Counted from the first letter of the stretch, positions 1 to 8,841 are shown. The stretch: 10,776 nt of DNA from Segatella salivae DSM 15606 (GCF_000185845.1 NZ_GL629647.1:2013167-2023942), one strand, 5' to 3'. Notes: generated by a model from the sequence alone, not told the origin. Translations and numbers: made by a program.

Positions 1-162
1 TTTGTCTGCCTTACATCATTTCCCCTTTTATTATCAACCACGCCACGCCCACAATTGTTTCATATCGCAACAGCGTTGGTATTGCGCTATTATCCCAATG
101 GATGAATTTCGCAAAATAAATGCTCTCATGGTGCAACTCGGTACGAGTTGTTCTTTTGATAG

Positions 163-195
163 CCCGGGGTTGGCGAGGAACGAGCCTACCCCGGG
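163..195. repeat. Long hairpin element, G:C variant
   Basis: The arms CCCGGGGT (163-170) and ACCCCGGG (188-195) pair over 8 bp. After a T/T mismatch, GGC (172-174) pairs with GCC (184-186), leaving a 9-nt loop at 175-183. The same element is at 10207-10239, and with one arm mismatch at 10713-10745, both inverted. Confidence 0.85.
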
Positions 196-334
196 TGAAC
201 GTTCGCAAGGAGATTCAACGCCGTAGGTGTTGAGCTTTTTCTATGAAGGCACGCTTACAATAAAACGTTTTATGACGGATTAATCCGAAAAAGCACAACA
301 CCTACGGCGTTGTTTCCCACACAACCTACGCTAA

Positions 335-371
335 CCCAGGGTAGCCTGCACTATCGTTTGGCAACCCTGGG
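335..371. repeat. Long hairpin element, A:T variant
   Basis: The arms CCCAGGGT (335-342) and ACCCTGGG (364-371) pair over 8 bp. The inner pair is GCC (344-346) with GGC (360-362), and the loop is 13 nt. Compared with 163-195, one stem pair has changed from G:C to A:T on both arms. In common orientation the inner triplet pair is swapped from GGC/GCC to GCC/GGC, so pairing is kept while the sequence changes. Confidence 0.85.
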
Positions 372-488
372 CTATCAAAAGCGTAACACCTACGGCGTTG
401 ATACGTTCAATCCATAACATGAATTACATTATGTTGCGACAGAAAATATAGCGAATTAATCATCAAGAGCGTAACACCTACGGCGTTG

Positions 489-757
489 AAACGTGTATTT
501 CATAATACCATTCCCCTCGTTTCATGCGGTAAAATGTGGGAAATCATGTAGTTATCCCCAATAAAAAATCTTCTGTTTTGCTTTCGTTCTCACCACCATG
601 TCACTGATTTTTAGAAAAAACACGCAAGCAATCATCGAATTATACAAGGCGAATGAATGAATTATAAATTAAAAACCTTACCTTTGTACACGTGAAAATA
701 TGTCTGAATGAAGACGAAAACACGCGACAAAAAGAATATAAATAAAACAAGATAGCA
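489..757. other. Gene-free stretch upstream of leuS
   Basis: No convincing coding frame, RNA gene or repeat copy is visible here. The sequence is AT-rich towards its 3' end. It holds the candidate promoter element at 679-686 and then an untranslated leader of roughly 70 nt before the leuS ATG. I see no Shine-Dalgarno sequence before that ATG, which is normal for Bacteroidota. Confidence 0.6.
679..686 (+). promoter_or_regulatory. Candidate Bacteroidota -7 promoter element for the leuS operon
   Basis: TACCTTTG matches the Bacteroidota -7 consensus TAnnTTTG exactly and lies about 70 nt upstream of the leuS ATG. A good -33 TTTG element at the expected 19-21 nt distance is not visible, so the assignment rests on one box and its position. 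Confidence 0.45.
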
Positions 758-3664
758 ATGGAATATAATTTCAGTGAAATTGAGAAAAGATGGCAAAAGG
801 CCTGGGCAGAGAACAAGACCTATAAGGTTACGGAGGACAAGTCGAAACAAAAGTTCTATGTACTCAATATGTTTCCCTATCCTTCTGGGGCCGGATTGCA
901 CGTTGGTCACCCTTTAGGCTACATCGCAAGTGACATCTATGCGCGTTTCAAACGCCTGCAAGGATTCAATGTTCTCAATCCAATGGGCTATGATGCCTAT
1001 GGACTTCCCGCTGAACAATATGCCATTCAGACTGGTCAACACCCAGCAATCACGACCGAAACCAATATCGATCACTACCGCGAACAACTGGATAAGATTG
1101 GTTTTTCGTTTGATTGGGATCGCGAAGTACGCACTTGTGACCCGAAATACTACCATTGGACACAATGGGCTTTCATAAAGATGTTTAATAGTTTCTTCTG
1201 CAACGACACGCAGAAAGCCTATCCAATCGCTGACCTTATCAAGCATTTTGAGACCGAAGGAACGGAGAATCTCAATGTTGCTCAAAGCGAATCGCTTCAC
1301 TTCTCGGCTGAAACGTGGAAGTCGATGAGTGAGGTTGAGCAGCAGAAAACACTGATGAACTATCGCATTGCCTATCTGGGTGAGACGGTAGTAAACTGGT
1401 GTCCCGGCTTAGGTACAGTGCTTGCAAACGATGAAGTGGTTAATGGTGTGAGCGAACGCGGTGGATATCCTGTTGTACAAAAGAAGATGCAACAGTGGTG
1501 TTTGCGTACTTCGGCGTATGCACAACGGCTACTTGACGGCTTAGAACACATCAATTGGACCGATTCTATCAAAGAAACTCAGCGCAATTGGATAGGTCGT
1601 TCGGAAGGAACGGAAATGGAATTTAAGTATTGTCTCGGTTCGGATGCGTCTTCAAATAACGCAGAAGGTTCCAAGGAAACAGCCGAAGAGGGTAGCTTTA
1701 CGATATTTACGACACGCGCAGATACTATCTTTGGCGTTACGTTTATGGTCTTGGCACCTGAAAGTGAGTTAGTAGATAAGCTGACAACCAACGCACAACG
1801 TGCCGCCGTTGATGACTATTTGTCTTACGTGAAGAAGCGAACCGAACTCGAACGCATGAGTGATCGCAAGGTGACGGGCGTCTTTAGTGGAAGTTATGCC
1901 ATTAATCCTTTCACGGGAGATAAGATACCTGTGTGGATATCTGAATACGTTTTGTCAGGTTATGGCACTGGAGCGATCATGGCAGTACCGGCACATGACA
2001 GCCGAGACTATGCCTTTGCAAAGCATTTTAACTTACCCATTATCCCACTGATTGAGGGAGCTGACGTCACAGAAGAAAGCTTTGATGCCAAAGAAGGCAT
2101 TGTAATGAACTCGCCACGTGAGGGAGTTCAGACCCTCGATGGTTTCAATCTCAATGGTAAAACCGTTAAAGAGGCCATCGCAGCAACTAAGGATTTCGTG
2201 ACGAAACACCAGCTTGGACGCGTTAAAGTGAATTATCGTTTGCGCGATGCCATATTCTCTCGTCAGCGCTATTGGGGCGAACCATTCCCTGTTTACTATA
2301 AAAACGGAATGCCTTATATGCTGCCTGAGGAGTGCTTACCACTTGAATTGCCCGATATCGACCAATATAAGCCGACGGAAAATGGCGAACCTCCTTTGGG
2401 AAGAGCAAAGAAATGGGCTTGGGATGAGCGTCAGAAGCAAGTCGTAGATAAGTCACTTGTTGACGACAAATCAGTCTTTCCACTCGAACTTAACACTATG
2501 CCTGGCTTCGCAGGAAGCTCTGCTTACTACCTACGTTATATGGATCCACACAACGATCACGCACTTGTGGGCAAGGAAGCTGACGAATATTGGAAGAGTG
2601 TTGACCTTTATGTAGGGGGTACTGAGCATGCAACGGGTCACTTAATCTATAGTCGTTTCTGGAACAAGTTCCTCTATGATTGCGGTGTAAGCTGTCAAGA
2701 GGAGCCGTATAAGAAGTTGATTAACCAAGGAATGATACAGGGACGGTCTAACTTTGTCTATCGAGTTGTCAGCGAAGACCATTCAAAGGCGCCGTTGTTT
2801 GTATCAAAAGGGCTTAAAGATCAATACAAAACAACTCCTATTCACGTATGGGTGAACCTCGTAAAGAATGATATTCTTGACGTTGAAGCATTCAAACAAT
2901 GGCGTCCTGAATATAATAATGCAGAGTTCATCCTTGAAGATGACAAGTATATTTGTGGCTGGGCAGTCGAGAAAATGTCTAAAAGCATGTACAATGTTGT
3001 TAATCCTGACGACATCATTAAAGACTATGGAGCCGACACTTTGCGTCTATATGAGATGTTCTTAGGTCCGGTTGAGGCCAGCAAACCATGGGATACGAAT
3101 GGTATTGACGGCTGTCATAGGTTCTTAAAGAAGTTCTGGAGTCTCTTCTGGGGACGTGCAACAGAAGATAAACTCGTTGTAGATGATGCGCAACCCACAA
3201 AGGAAAGTCTCAAGACTGTACACAAACTTATCAAGAAAGTGACTGAAGACATTGAGAAATTCAGCTATAACACTGCCGTATCGGCATTCATGATAGCCGT
3301 CAATGAGATGGGACAACAGCAGTGCCATAACGTTGAATTACTTCAGAAAATGATTGTAGTGTTGGCGCCGTTTGCTCCTCATGTTGCCGAAGAACTATGG
3401 CATGTATTAGGCAATGAGGGCTCCGTTTGCGACGCATCTTGGCCTAACTACGACGAGAAATACCTCGTAGAGAGTGAGATTCAGCTTACAATCAGCTTCA
3501 ATGGAAAGGCTCGTTATCAAAAGACTTTTGCCGCTGATGCCGACAATGCCACGATAGAGAGTGAGGTAAGAGCCGATGAACGCAGTCTGAAATACATTGA
3601 TGGGAAACAGATTGTGAAAGTAATTATCGTGCCAAAGAAAATCGTTAATATTGTCATTAAATAA
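758..3664 (+). CDS. leuS: Leucyl-tRNA synthetase
   Basis: A class I aminoacyl-tRNA synthetase that charges tRNA-Leu with leucine in the cytoplasm. The 968-residue protein is of family length and complete. The HIGH signature appears as HVGH at residues 48-51, and KMSKS is at 739-743. The CP1 editing domain is present, with its threonine-rich motif TTRADTIFG (from residue 318) and the AVPAHDSRDYAFA motif (around 409-421) that binds mischarged amino acids. A low-complexity insertion rich in Ser, Asn, Glu and Gly (about residues 296-312) lies at the edge of the editing domain. The catalytic-side zinc module has kept the WCP tryptophan and cysteine (214-215), but the downstream cysteines of the E. 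coli type are replaced (GVSERGGYPV, 230-239). It is probably zinc-free there, which I recall as usual for Bacteroidales. The ATG at 758 gives a normal N-terminus (MEYNFSEIEKRWQKAW). It is the first gene of the five-gene run, and its TAA directly abuts the next ATG. Confidence 0.98.
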   Translation: MEYNFSEIEKRWQKAWAENKTYKVTEDKSKQKFYVLNMFPYPSGAGLHVGHPLGYIASDIYARFKRLQGFNVLNPMGYDAYGLPAEQYAIQTGQHPAITTETNIDHYREQLDKIGFSFDWDREVRTCDPKYYHWTQWAFIKMFNSFFCNDTQKAYPIADLIKHFETEGTENLNVAQSESLHFSAETWKSMSEVEQQKTLMNYRIAYLGETVVNWCPGLGTVLANDEVVNGVSERGGYPVVQKKMQQWCLRTSAYAQRLLDGLEHINWTDSIKETQRNWIGRSEGTEMEFKYCLGSDASSNNAEGSKETAEEGSFTIFTTRADTIFGVTFMVLAPESELVDKLTTNAQRAAVDDYLSYVKKRTELERMSDRKVTGVFSGSYAINPFTGDKIPVWISEYVLSGYGTGAIMAVPAHDSRDYAFAKHFNLPIIPLIEGADVTEESFDAKEGIVMNSPREGVQTLDGFNLNGKTVKEAIAATKDFVTKHQLGRVKVNYRLRDAIFSRQRYWGEPFPVYYKNGMPYMLPEECLPLELPDIDQYKPTENGEPPLGRAKKWAWDERQKQVVDKSLVDDKSVFPLELNTMPGFAGSSAYYLRYMDPHNDHALVGKEADEYWKSVDLYVGGTEHATGHLIYSRFWNKFLYDCGVSCQEEPYKKLINQGMIQGRSNFVYRVVSEDHSKAPLFVSKGLKDQYKTTPIHVWVNLVKNDILDVEAFKQWRPEYNNAEFILEDDKYICGWAVEKMSKSMYNVVNPDDIIKDYGADTLRLYEMFLGPVEASKPWDTNGIDGCHRFLKKFWSLFWGRATEDKLVVDDAQPTKESLKTVHKLIKKVTEDIEKFSYNTAVSAFMIAVNEMGQQQCHNVELLQKMIVVLAPFAPHVAEELWHVLGNEGSVCDASWPNYDEKYLVESEIQLTISFNGKARYQKTFAADADNATIESEVRADERSLKYIDGKQIVKVIIVPKKIVNIVIK

Positions 3665-4621
3665 ATGTTAGAGAATTTAAAGGTATGGGATGAGGTGAAA
3701 GATTACCTTTTCATCACCCTCGGTATTATGCTTTACACGGTGTCTTTCACTGTGTTCTTGATGCCTTATCAGATAGTTGCTGGCGGAGTTACAGGTCTTG
3801 CAGCCATCATCGACTATGCAACGGGCTTCCATGTACAAAACACTTACATCATCGTTAACCTTGCCTTGCTCGTCGTTGCCTTGAAGATCTTGGGCTTTAA
3901 GTTCTTGTTTAAGACCATCTATGCTATCTTCTTACTCTACTTTATGTTGATTTTGGCGCAGCATATCATACCCAAACAGCCCAATGGTCTGCCCATAAAA
4001 CTCCTTGGAGAGGGGCAAGACTTCATGTCAATGATTATTGGTTGCGTCATCACGGGTGTGGCTTTATCGACCGTCTTCCTGCACAATGGCTCAACAGGAG
4101 GTACAGATATCATCGCGGCCTCTATCAATAAGTATCACAATGTGTCGCTCGGCACGGTGTTAATTGCCGTAGATTTCTGCATCATTGGTAGCTGTATGTT
4201 CTTCCCTCAATTCGGATCATACTTCGAAAGAGCTCATAAGGTGATGTTTGGACTATGTGTTATGACGCTCGAAAACTTCTCTTTAGACTATATTATGAAT
4301 GCACGCAGGGAGAGTGCACAGTTTATGATCTTCTCAAAGAAATACCAAGAGATTGCCAACGCCATAGGAATGGAGACAGGACATGGCGTGACTATCCTCG
4401 ACGGTCATGGTTGGTATACGGGTAAAGAGATTAAAGTGCTTTGTATACTCGCCAAGAAACGTGAGAGCATGGACATCTTCCGACTCATCAAACTCATTGA
4501 CCCCAACGCCTTTGTAAGCCAGAGTAGCGTCGTAGGTGTATACGGAGAAGGCTTTGATGAGATGAAAGTTAGCGTCAAAAAGAAGTTAGAAGGCAACAAG
4601 AAAAAGCAGGTAAAAGGATGA
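3665..4621 (+). CDS. YitT-family membrane protein (YitT domain plus DUF2179)
   Basis: A 318-residue inner-membrane protein of the YitT family, whose substrate is not established. About six hydrophobic segments are visible, near residues 13-33, 37-52, 58-77, 83-101, 121-140 and 163-180. Family landmarks are the PYQIVAGGVTG stretch (34-44) and NGSTGGTDI (141-149). The C-terminal part (about 218-297) is the soluble DUF2179 domain, with GHGVTILDGHGWYTGKEIKVL (239-259) and the closing VSQSSVVGVYGEGF (284-297). A lysine-rich tail follows. The ATG comes directly after the leuS stop codon with no spacer. The gene ends in an ATGA overlap with the next gene, which suggests translational coupling. Family assignment is firm; any transport role is inference. 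Confidence 0.93.
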   Translation: MLENLKVWDEVKDYLFITLGIMLYTVSFTVFLMPYQIVAGGVTGLAAIIDYATGFHVQNTYIIVNLALLVVALKILGFKFLFKTIYAIFLLYFMLILAQHIIPKQPNGLPIKLLGEGQDFMSMIIGCVITGVALSTVFLHNGSTGGTDIIAASINKYHNVSLGTVLIAVDFCIIGSCMFFPQFGSYFERAHKVMFGLCVMTLENFSLDYIMNARRESAQFMIFSKKYQEIANAIGMETGHGVTILDGHGWYTGKEIKVLCILAKKRESMDIFRLIKLIDPNAFVSQSSVVGVYGEGFDEMKVSVKKKLEGNKKKQVKG

Positions 4622-5238
4622 AAATTGTATTTGCAACCAACAACAAACATAAGCTTTCAGAGGTTAAAGAGATTCTTGGCAGCGCCTATGATGTTGTTTC
4701 TTTGGACGAGATTGGATGCCATGTAGACATTCCCGAGACTGGAAACACACTCGAAGAGAATGCACATTTGAAAGCGAAATACGTTTTTGAGCATTACGGA
4801 CTCGACTGCTTTGCCGACGATACTGGCTTAGAAGTTGAGGCCTTGCATGGCGAACCTGGCGTATATAGCGCACGCTATGCCGAAGGAACTGACCATAACA
4901 GCGAAGCAAACACAGCCAAATTACTGCGTAAAATGACTGGAATTACCGACCGAAATGCCTGCTTTCGCACGGTAATCTCACTCATTCGGCGAGACGACTC
5001 CAAACCCAATGGCTACAACGAGACTTTCTTTGAAGGCAAAGTCAATGGGAAAATCGCCACCGAACGAAGCGGTTCAGCTGGTTTTGGCTATGATCCTGTC
5101 TTCATTCCCGAGGGCTATGACGAGAGCTTTGCAGTGCTTGGAGAAGACATTAAGAATGGCATCAGTCACCGCGCAAGGGCTGTTGAGGCTTTGAAGAAAG
5201 GGCTTTCTGCCGACACTTCCTCTAAAATAGGGGAGTGA
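4618..5238 (+). CDS. rdgB: Non-canonical purine NTP pyrophosphatase (RdgB/HAM1 family)
   Basis: A soluble house-cleaning enzyme that hydrolyses dITP, ITP and XTP to the monophosphate plus pyrophosphate, keeping deaminated purines out of DNA and RNA. The 206-residue protein has all family motifs: ATNNKHK at residues 6-12 (nucleotide and phosphate binding), the acidic catalytic ADDTGLEV at 66-73, GEPGVYSARYA at 78-88, GFGYDPVF at 155-162 and SHRARA at 183-188 (base recognition). The ATG at 4618 overlaps the upstream stop codon by four bases. The first residues MKIVFATNN match the usual N-terminus of the family, which fixes the start. The C-terminal tail after residue 195 is polar and variable. 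Intact, with no missing key residue seen. Confidence 0.97.
   Translation: MKIVFATNNKHKLSEVKEILGSAYDVVSLDEIGCHVDIPETGNTLEENAHLKAKYVFEHYGLDCFADDTGLEVEALHGEPGVYSARYAEGTDHNSEANTAKLLRKMTGITDRNACFRTVISLIRRDDSKPNGYNETFFEGKVNGKIATERSGSAGFGYDPVFIPEGYDESFAVLGEDIKNGISHRARAVEALKKGLSADTSSKIGE
5229..5235 (+). promoter_or_regulatory. Shine-Dalgarno-like sequence before the porZ-like gene
   Basis: AGGGGAG lies four bases upstream of the ATG at 5240 and overlaps the end of rdgB. It favours that ATG over the in-frame ATGs at 5264, 5267, 5273 and 5276. The support is modest, because Bacteroidota depend little on such sequences. Confidence 0.4.
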
Positions 5239-5239
5239 T

Positions 5240-7351
5240 ATGCCACAAACGCATGGCTGCTTAATGATGATCATGATGATAAAAACTATCAGATACTACG
5301 CTAATAAAGTATTCCTCAAGCTTCAAACCTATGCTTCTCTTCCCCTGCTTTGGCGAGGAACAAGGAGCGGAATCATAGGCTTGTGTTGCTTTTTCCTCCT
5401 TTCTTCTTTCACATGGCGCACCTATTTATCTTATGATTCGCCACAAGAGATAGTGCAAGCCAATGCAACTTTGTTCTATGTTCGTGCCAGTAACAGTCTT
5501 TATTCCTATGACACGAAAGACCAAAGTGTGCGCACCTTTGATAAGGTTAATGGTCTTAGCGACTGCAATATCACACACATTGCCTACAACAAGGCGGCAC
5601 ATCGCTTGGTGGTGGCCTATGAAAATCAAAACATCGACTTGATAAACGACGCCGGACAAGTGACAAATGTCAGCGCCTACTATAACACTTCGACGACTGA
5701 TAACAAAACCATTAACAGCCTTTATGCCTACAACCGCTATGTGTTTATGGCCACAGCGTTTGGCATTGTGAAACTAAATGCAGCTGAAGCTGAGGTCAGT
5801 GACACTTATAAATTGGGCTTTTCGGTCGATTATTGTTATGTGCGTGACGGTCAACTCTATGCAGCAAGTAAGGCAGCGGGCATCTATTCGGCACCACTAA
5901 CGGCCAATCTTGCCGACCGAAATCAATGGCATCGTGTGGGAAACTATGTGGAAAAGTCTCCTGAAGACACTTCCGCTTTGTGGGCAAAAGTGGCAAATGC
6001 TCATCCCGGTGGACCGAAATCAAATCACTTTGGCTATCTAACCTTCTACAAAGATAAGCTCTATTCGTGCGTGGGGGGATACAATGTGACGACTGATCTT
6101 GAGCGACCCGCCGGCATCCAAGTGTGGGATGGCACAGCGTGGAGCATCTATGCGTCTGATGGAATCGCTGCAAAGACAGGCGTAGCATACGTAGATCTTA
6201 GCGTACTTGCAGTTGATCCGAAAGATGAAACCCATCTTTTTGCAGGCGGAAGAACAGGACTTTATGAGTATAAAGACCAGCATTTCATTAAACATTATGG
6301 CCCAAACAACAGCATACTTGAATCGGCTTTGGCTGATGGAAACCCTAACTATGTGCTCATACAAGGCTTGGGTTATGACACCGAATCACGGCTGTGGATC
6401 TTGAATAGTCAGGCATCTTCTCAGTCGATTATAGCCTATCAAGACCATGAATTCAAGGCTTTCAAACAGCCACAACTCATGAAACTCAATACAAGAAGCT
6501 TGGGAAACATGCGCAATTTGTTCTTTGATAGCCGCAAAACAATTTGGTTTGTCAATGACAACTGGCAGCAACCATCGCTCATTCAATATCAAACGGCCAA
6601 CAACCAGCTTAAAACCATCACGTCGTTTGTAAATGAAGACGGCGAAACGATTAAGGATTTATGGAATGTTCGGTGTGCCGTTGAGGACAAAGAAGGCAAT
6701 ATTTGGATTGGAACAAACGTCGGTCCGTTGATGCTTCAGCCTGCAAAGATGAACCAAGAAAGCCCAGTTTTCCAGCAAATTAAAGTGCCACGTGACGACG
6801 GAAGCGGTTATGCTGACTACTTGTTGAATGGAGTTGACATCACGGGTATCGTCATTGATGGGGCTAATCGCAAATGGTTTGCAACGAATGATAATGGAGT
6901 TTATCTTGTCAGTAGCAACAACATTGAAGAACTTCAGCACTTCACGGCAGAGAATAGTCCGCTACTTTCCAACACCATTGAAAGCATTGCAATCAACGAA
7001 ACCACTGGAGAGGTGTTCTTTGGAACGGCAAATGGGCTTTGTTCTTATAAGAGTAATGCGACTAAACCCCAAGAGGAGATGACGCAAAACGAGGTTTATG
7101 CTTATCCCAACCCAGTCAAACCAGATTATAACGGACCTATAAACATCACGGGACTTGCCTTTAATGCCGATGTAAAGATAACGACTTCAAACGGAACTCT
7201 TGTGCAAGAAGGACGCAGCAACGGTGGACTTTTCACCTGGGATGGCTGTGATCGTCACGGAAAACGCGTGGCTTCAGGTGTTTATATGATTGAAGTGGCG
7301 ACCCAAGATGGGCGAAAAGGGGTTGTTTGTAAAGTGGCTATTGTAAGATAA
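5240..7351 (+). CDS. porZ: PorZ-like two-propeller type IX secretion protein
   Basis: A 703-residue exported protein resembling PorZ. In P. gingivalis, PorZ is a surface component of the type IX secretion attachment complex that helps the PorU sortase link cargo to anionic LPS. A hydrophobic export segment sits at residues 45-57 (IIGLCCFFLLSSF). It is preceded by an unusually long, basic N-terminal region; the cleavage site is unclear. Most of the rest is beta-propeller sequence with repeated W-x-G/F-x-T/N-x-x-G blades, for example KTIWFVND (433-440), GNIWIGTNVGPL (486-497), NRKWFATNDNGVYL (about 545-558) and FFGTANGL (about 595-602). From about residue 618 (EVYAYPNPV) to the end is an Ig-like C-terminal sorting-type domain (TWDGCDRHGKRVASGVYMIEV). 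Known PorZ is somewhat longer (about 780 residues, from memory). It begins one base after the rdgB stop. It could instead be a generic propeller lipoprotein-like T9SS cargo, but this architecture and operon position favour PorZ. Confidence 0.8.
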   Translation: MPQTHGCLMMIMMIKTIRYYANKVFLKLQTYASLPLLWRGTRSGIIGLCCFFLLSSFTWRTYLSYDSPQEIVQANATLFYVRASNSLYSYDTKDQSVRTFDKVNGLSDCNITHIAYNKAAHRLVVAYENQNIDLINDAGQVTNVSAYYNTSTTDNKTINSLYAYNRYVFMATAFGIVKLNAAEAEVSDTYKLGFSVDYCYVRDGQLYAASKAAGIYSAPLTANLADRNQWHRVGNYVEKSPEDTSALWAKVANAHPGGPKSNHFGYLTFYKDKLYSCVGGYNVTTDLERPAGIQVWDGTAWSIYASDGIAAKTGVAYVDLSVLAVDPKDETHLFAGGRTGLYEYKDQHFIKHYGPNNSILESALADGNPNYVLIQGLGYDTESRLWILNSQASSQSIIAYQDHEFKAFKQPQLMKLNTRSLGNMRNLFFDSRKTIWFVNDNWQQPSLIQYQTANNQLKTITSFVNEDGETIKDLWNVRCAVEDKEGNIWIGTNVGPLMLQPAKMNQESPVFQQIKVPRDDGSGYADYLLNGVDITGIVIDGANRKWFATNDNGVYLVSSNNIEELQHFTAENSPLLSNTIESIAINETTGEVFFGTANGLCSYKSNATKPQEEMTQNEVYAYPNPVKPDYNGPINITGLAFNADVKITTSNGTLVQEGRSNGGLFTWDGCDRHGKRVASGVYMIEVATQDGRKGVVCKVAIVR

Positions 7352-7355
7352 ATAC

Positions 7356-8813
7356 ATGCCAAGAGCCAGTAACAACAGCTATATTCACATCCTAAAAGCC
7401 ATGGGTCTCTTTGGCAGTGTACAGGGATTGAACATCTTAATGAGTCTTGTTCGCAACAAGATTGTGGCAGTTTTGCTCGGCACTACAGGCATGGGACTCA
7501 TCACACTCTATAATTCTACGGTCAAGTTGCTGTCAGATGCCACCTCAATGGGACTTCCAATGAGTGCAGTTCGCGAGCTTTCGGCGGCCTATGAACAGGG
7601 TGATTATAAGCTGTTATGCCACAAAATACGCATCATTCGCATGTGGACTTTGCTCACAGCGCTTGTCGGAATGTTGCTCTGTATGGTGCTAAGTCCATTG
7701 CTTAATCGGTTTACTTTCGCTGTGGGTAACCACACTTTGCAGTTCGTTTTCCTTGCACCCACCATTGCTTTTATAGCACTTGCGGCTGGCGAATCAGCCA
7801 TTTTGAAAGCTACTCGCCAACTACGCGCCTTGGCTTTACAGTCTGTTTATGGTGTGTTGGGTGCTTTGTTGACGTCTGTTCCGATGTTCTATGTGTGGCG
7901 AGATGCCGCGATTGTGCCTGCCATTGTTGTGGCGGCACTCCTCCAATGGACTATCCTCATGATGTTTTCTCTGCGCCGTTATCCCATCAATCTGCGGCTT
8001 TCATGGCATGAAATGCAAGAAGGCACGGGCATGATACGCTTAGGTTTGGCCTTCGTTGCATCGGGAATATTGGCCAGTGCAGCCGACTTTATCGTCAGAA
8101 GTTACCTTTCTCATGCCGGAAATCTACACATTGTAGGCCTTTATAACGCGGGATTCATGGTCACAATGACCTATGGTGGCATGGTGTTTCATGCCATGGA
8201 AACCGACTATTTCCCACGTCTTTCGGGCTTAACAGATTCAAAAAGCACGCTCAATTGTGTCGTAAACCGACAAATAGAGATGTGTTTGATGGCAATATCT
8301 CCGTTGCTTATTGCCATGACTACCTTGTTGCCATGGCTGCTTCCCTTGCTTTTCAGCGACGAATTTCTGCCAGTTGTCAACATGATGCGAGGCAGTATAC
8401 TTGCCATGTACATGCGAGCCATGACGCTTCCTCTTGAATATATCGCCCTCGCTCGTGGCAATTCACGCTATTATTTGATTCAAGAGGCAGTCGCCGCCTT
8501 GCTGTTTGTCGTGTCGGTCATTGTGGGTTATTGGCTCGGCGGACTCACTGCAACGGGTTATGCGCTTGCCGTTGCCTCGCTGTTGGAATTGATTTTCGTC
8601 ACCATCTTCACCTATTTTATTTATGATTACCGCCCTTCGCGCCGCGTGATTCATGGATTTGGCTTCCATTTTGGTCTCGCTTTATTGACGCTTACGGCTG
8701 TTCTCACGACCGAAGATTGGGTCTATTGGACCGCAACGCTGCTGTTGTTATGTCTCAGTTTGCCCCGAACTTTTATCCTTCGGCAAATGAAACATCGAAA
8801 GAAACGGCTGTAA
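7356..8813 (+). CDS. Wzx-type O-antigen/polysaccharide flippase (MOP superfamily)
   Basis: A 485-residue, highly hydrophobic inner-membrane protein with about 12-14 predicted membrane segments, the usual size and shape of Wzx/WzxE polysaccharide translocases. The N-terminal region (residues 14-60) has the family pattern of a first helix followed by LVRNKIVAVLLGTTGMGLI (31-49). This resembles the start of WzxE-type flippases, which move undecaprenyl-diphosphate-linked glycan from the cytoplasmic to the periplasmic face. An acidic/aromatic central motif METDYFPRLSGL (about 280-291) is also typical. The tail is basic (RQMKHRKKRL), as expected for a cytoplasmic end. The ATG at 7356 lies four bases after the porZ-like stop, so it is very likely the last gene of the operon. 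No glycosyltransferase or polymerase gene is nearby. The glycan handled (A-LPS-like, O-antigen or other) cannot be told from sequence alone. Confidence 0.88.
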   Translation: MPRASNNSYIHILKAMGLFGSVQGLNILMSLVRNKIVAVLLGTTGMGLITLYNSTVKLLSDATSMGLPMSAVRELSAAYEQGDYKLLCHKIRIIRMWTLLTALVGMLLCMVLSPLLNRFTFAVGNHTLQFVFLAPTIAFIALAAGESAILKATRQLRALALQSVYGVLGALLTSVPMFYVWRDAAIVPAIVVAALLQWTILMMFSLRRYPINLRLSWHEMQEGTGMIRLGLAFVASGILASAADFIVRSYLSHAGNLHIVGLYNAGFMVTMTYGGMVFHAMETDYFPRLSGLTDSKSTLNCVVNRQIEMCLMAISPLLIAMTTLLPWLLPLLFSDEFLPVVNMMRGSILAMYMRAMTLPLEYIALARGNSRYYLIQEAVAALLFVVSVIVGYWLGGLTATGYALAVASLLELIFVTIFTYFIYDYRPSRRVIHGFGFHFGLALLTLTAVLTTEDWVYWTATLLLLCLSLPRTFILRQMKHRKKRL

Positions 8814-8841
8814 TTATTTTGTTTTATCAGTCAAATAAACG

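Larger units (their letters stand above)
67..488. repeat. Left composite cluster of palindromic intergenic repeats
   Basis: This gene-free cluster contains several short palindromes. The 17-bp element CAACGCCGTAGGTGTTG is at 216-232. Its reverse complement is at 296-312, and slightly changed (first base T) at 384-400 and 472-488. A related perfect palindrome, CAACTCG-GTA-CGAGTTG, is at 134-150. Longer hairpins lie at 163-195 and 335-371, each adjoining the conserved flank TTTGATAGCCC or its complement. The stretch 133-420 is an ungapped inverted copy of 10488-10775. Similarity to the right cluster extends outwards to about position 67 (counterpart around 10270-10335), but weakly. The short open frames across this DNA are products of the repeats, not genes. 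The family is unnamed to me; it behaves like REP/BIME-type intergenic repeats. Confidence 0.9.

Noticed and set aside
2..226. Open frames on both strands at the left edge (74 and 65 codons)
   Set aside because: They run through the palindromic repeat and its hairpins, have no domain or composition of a real protein, and the plus-strand frame begins at a TTG. They are by-products of the repeat sequence.
67..488. CRISPR array
   Set aside because: The repeated 17-mers are in mixed orientations with irregular spacing, and the spacers themselves are shared between clusters. No cas gene is present.
5348..5362. TTGGCGAGGAAC inside the porZ-like gene, identical to 12 bases of the repeat hairpin at 170-181
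   Set aside because: One 12-base match between a repeat of this length and 10 kb of sequence is reasonably likely by chance, and no stem or linker accompanies it. There is no real evidence that the gene's N-terminus derives from the repeat.
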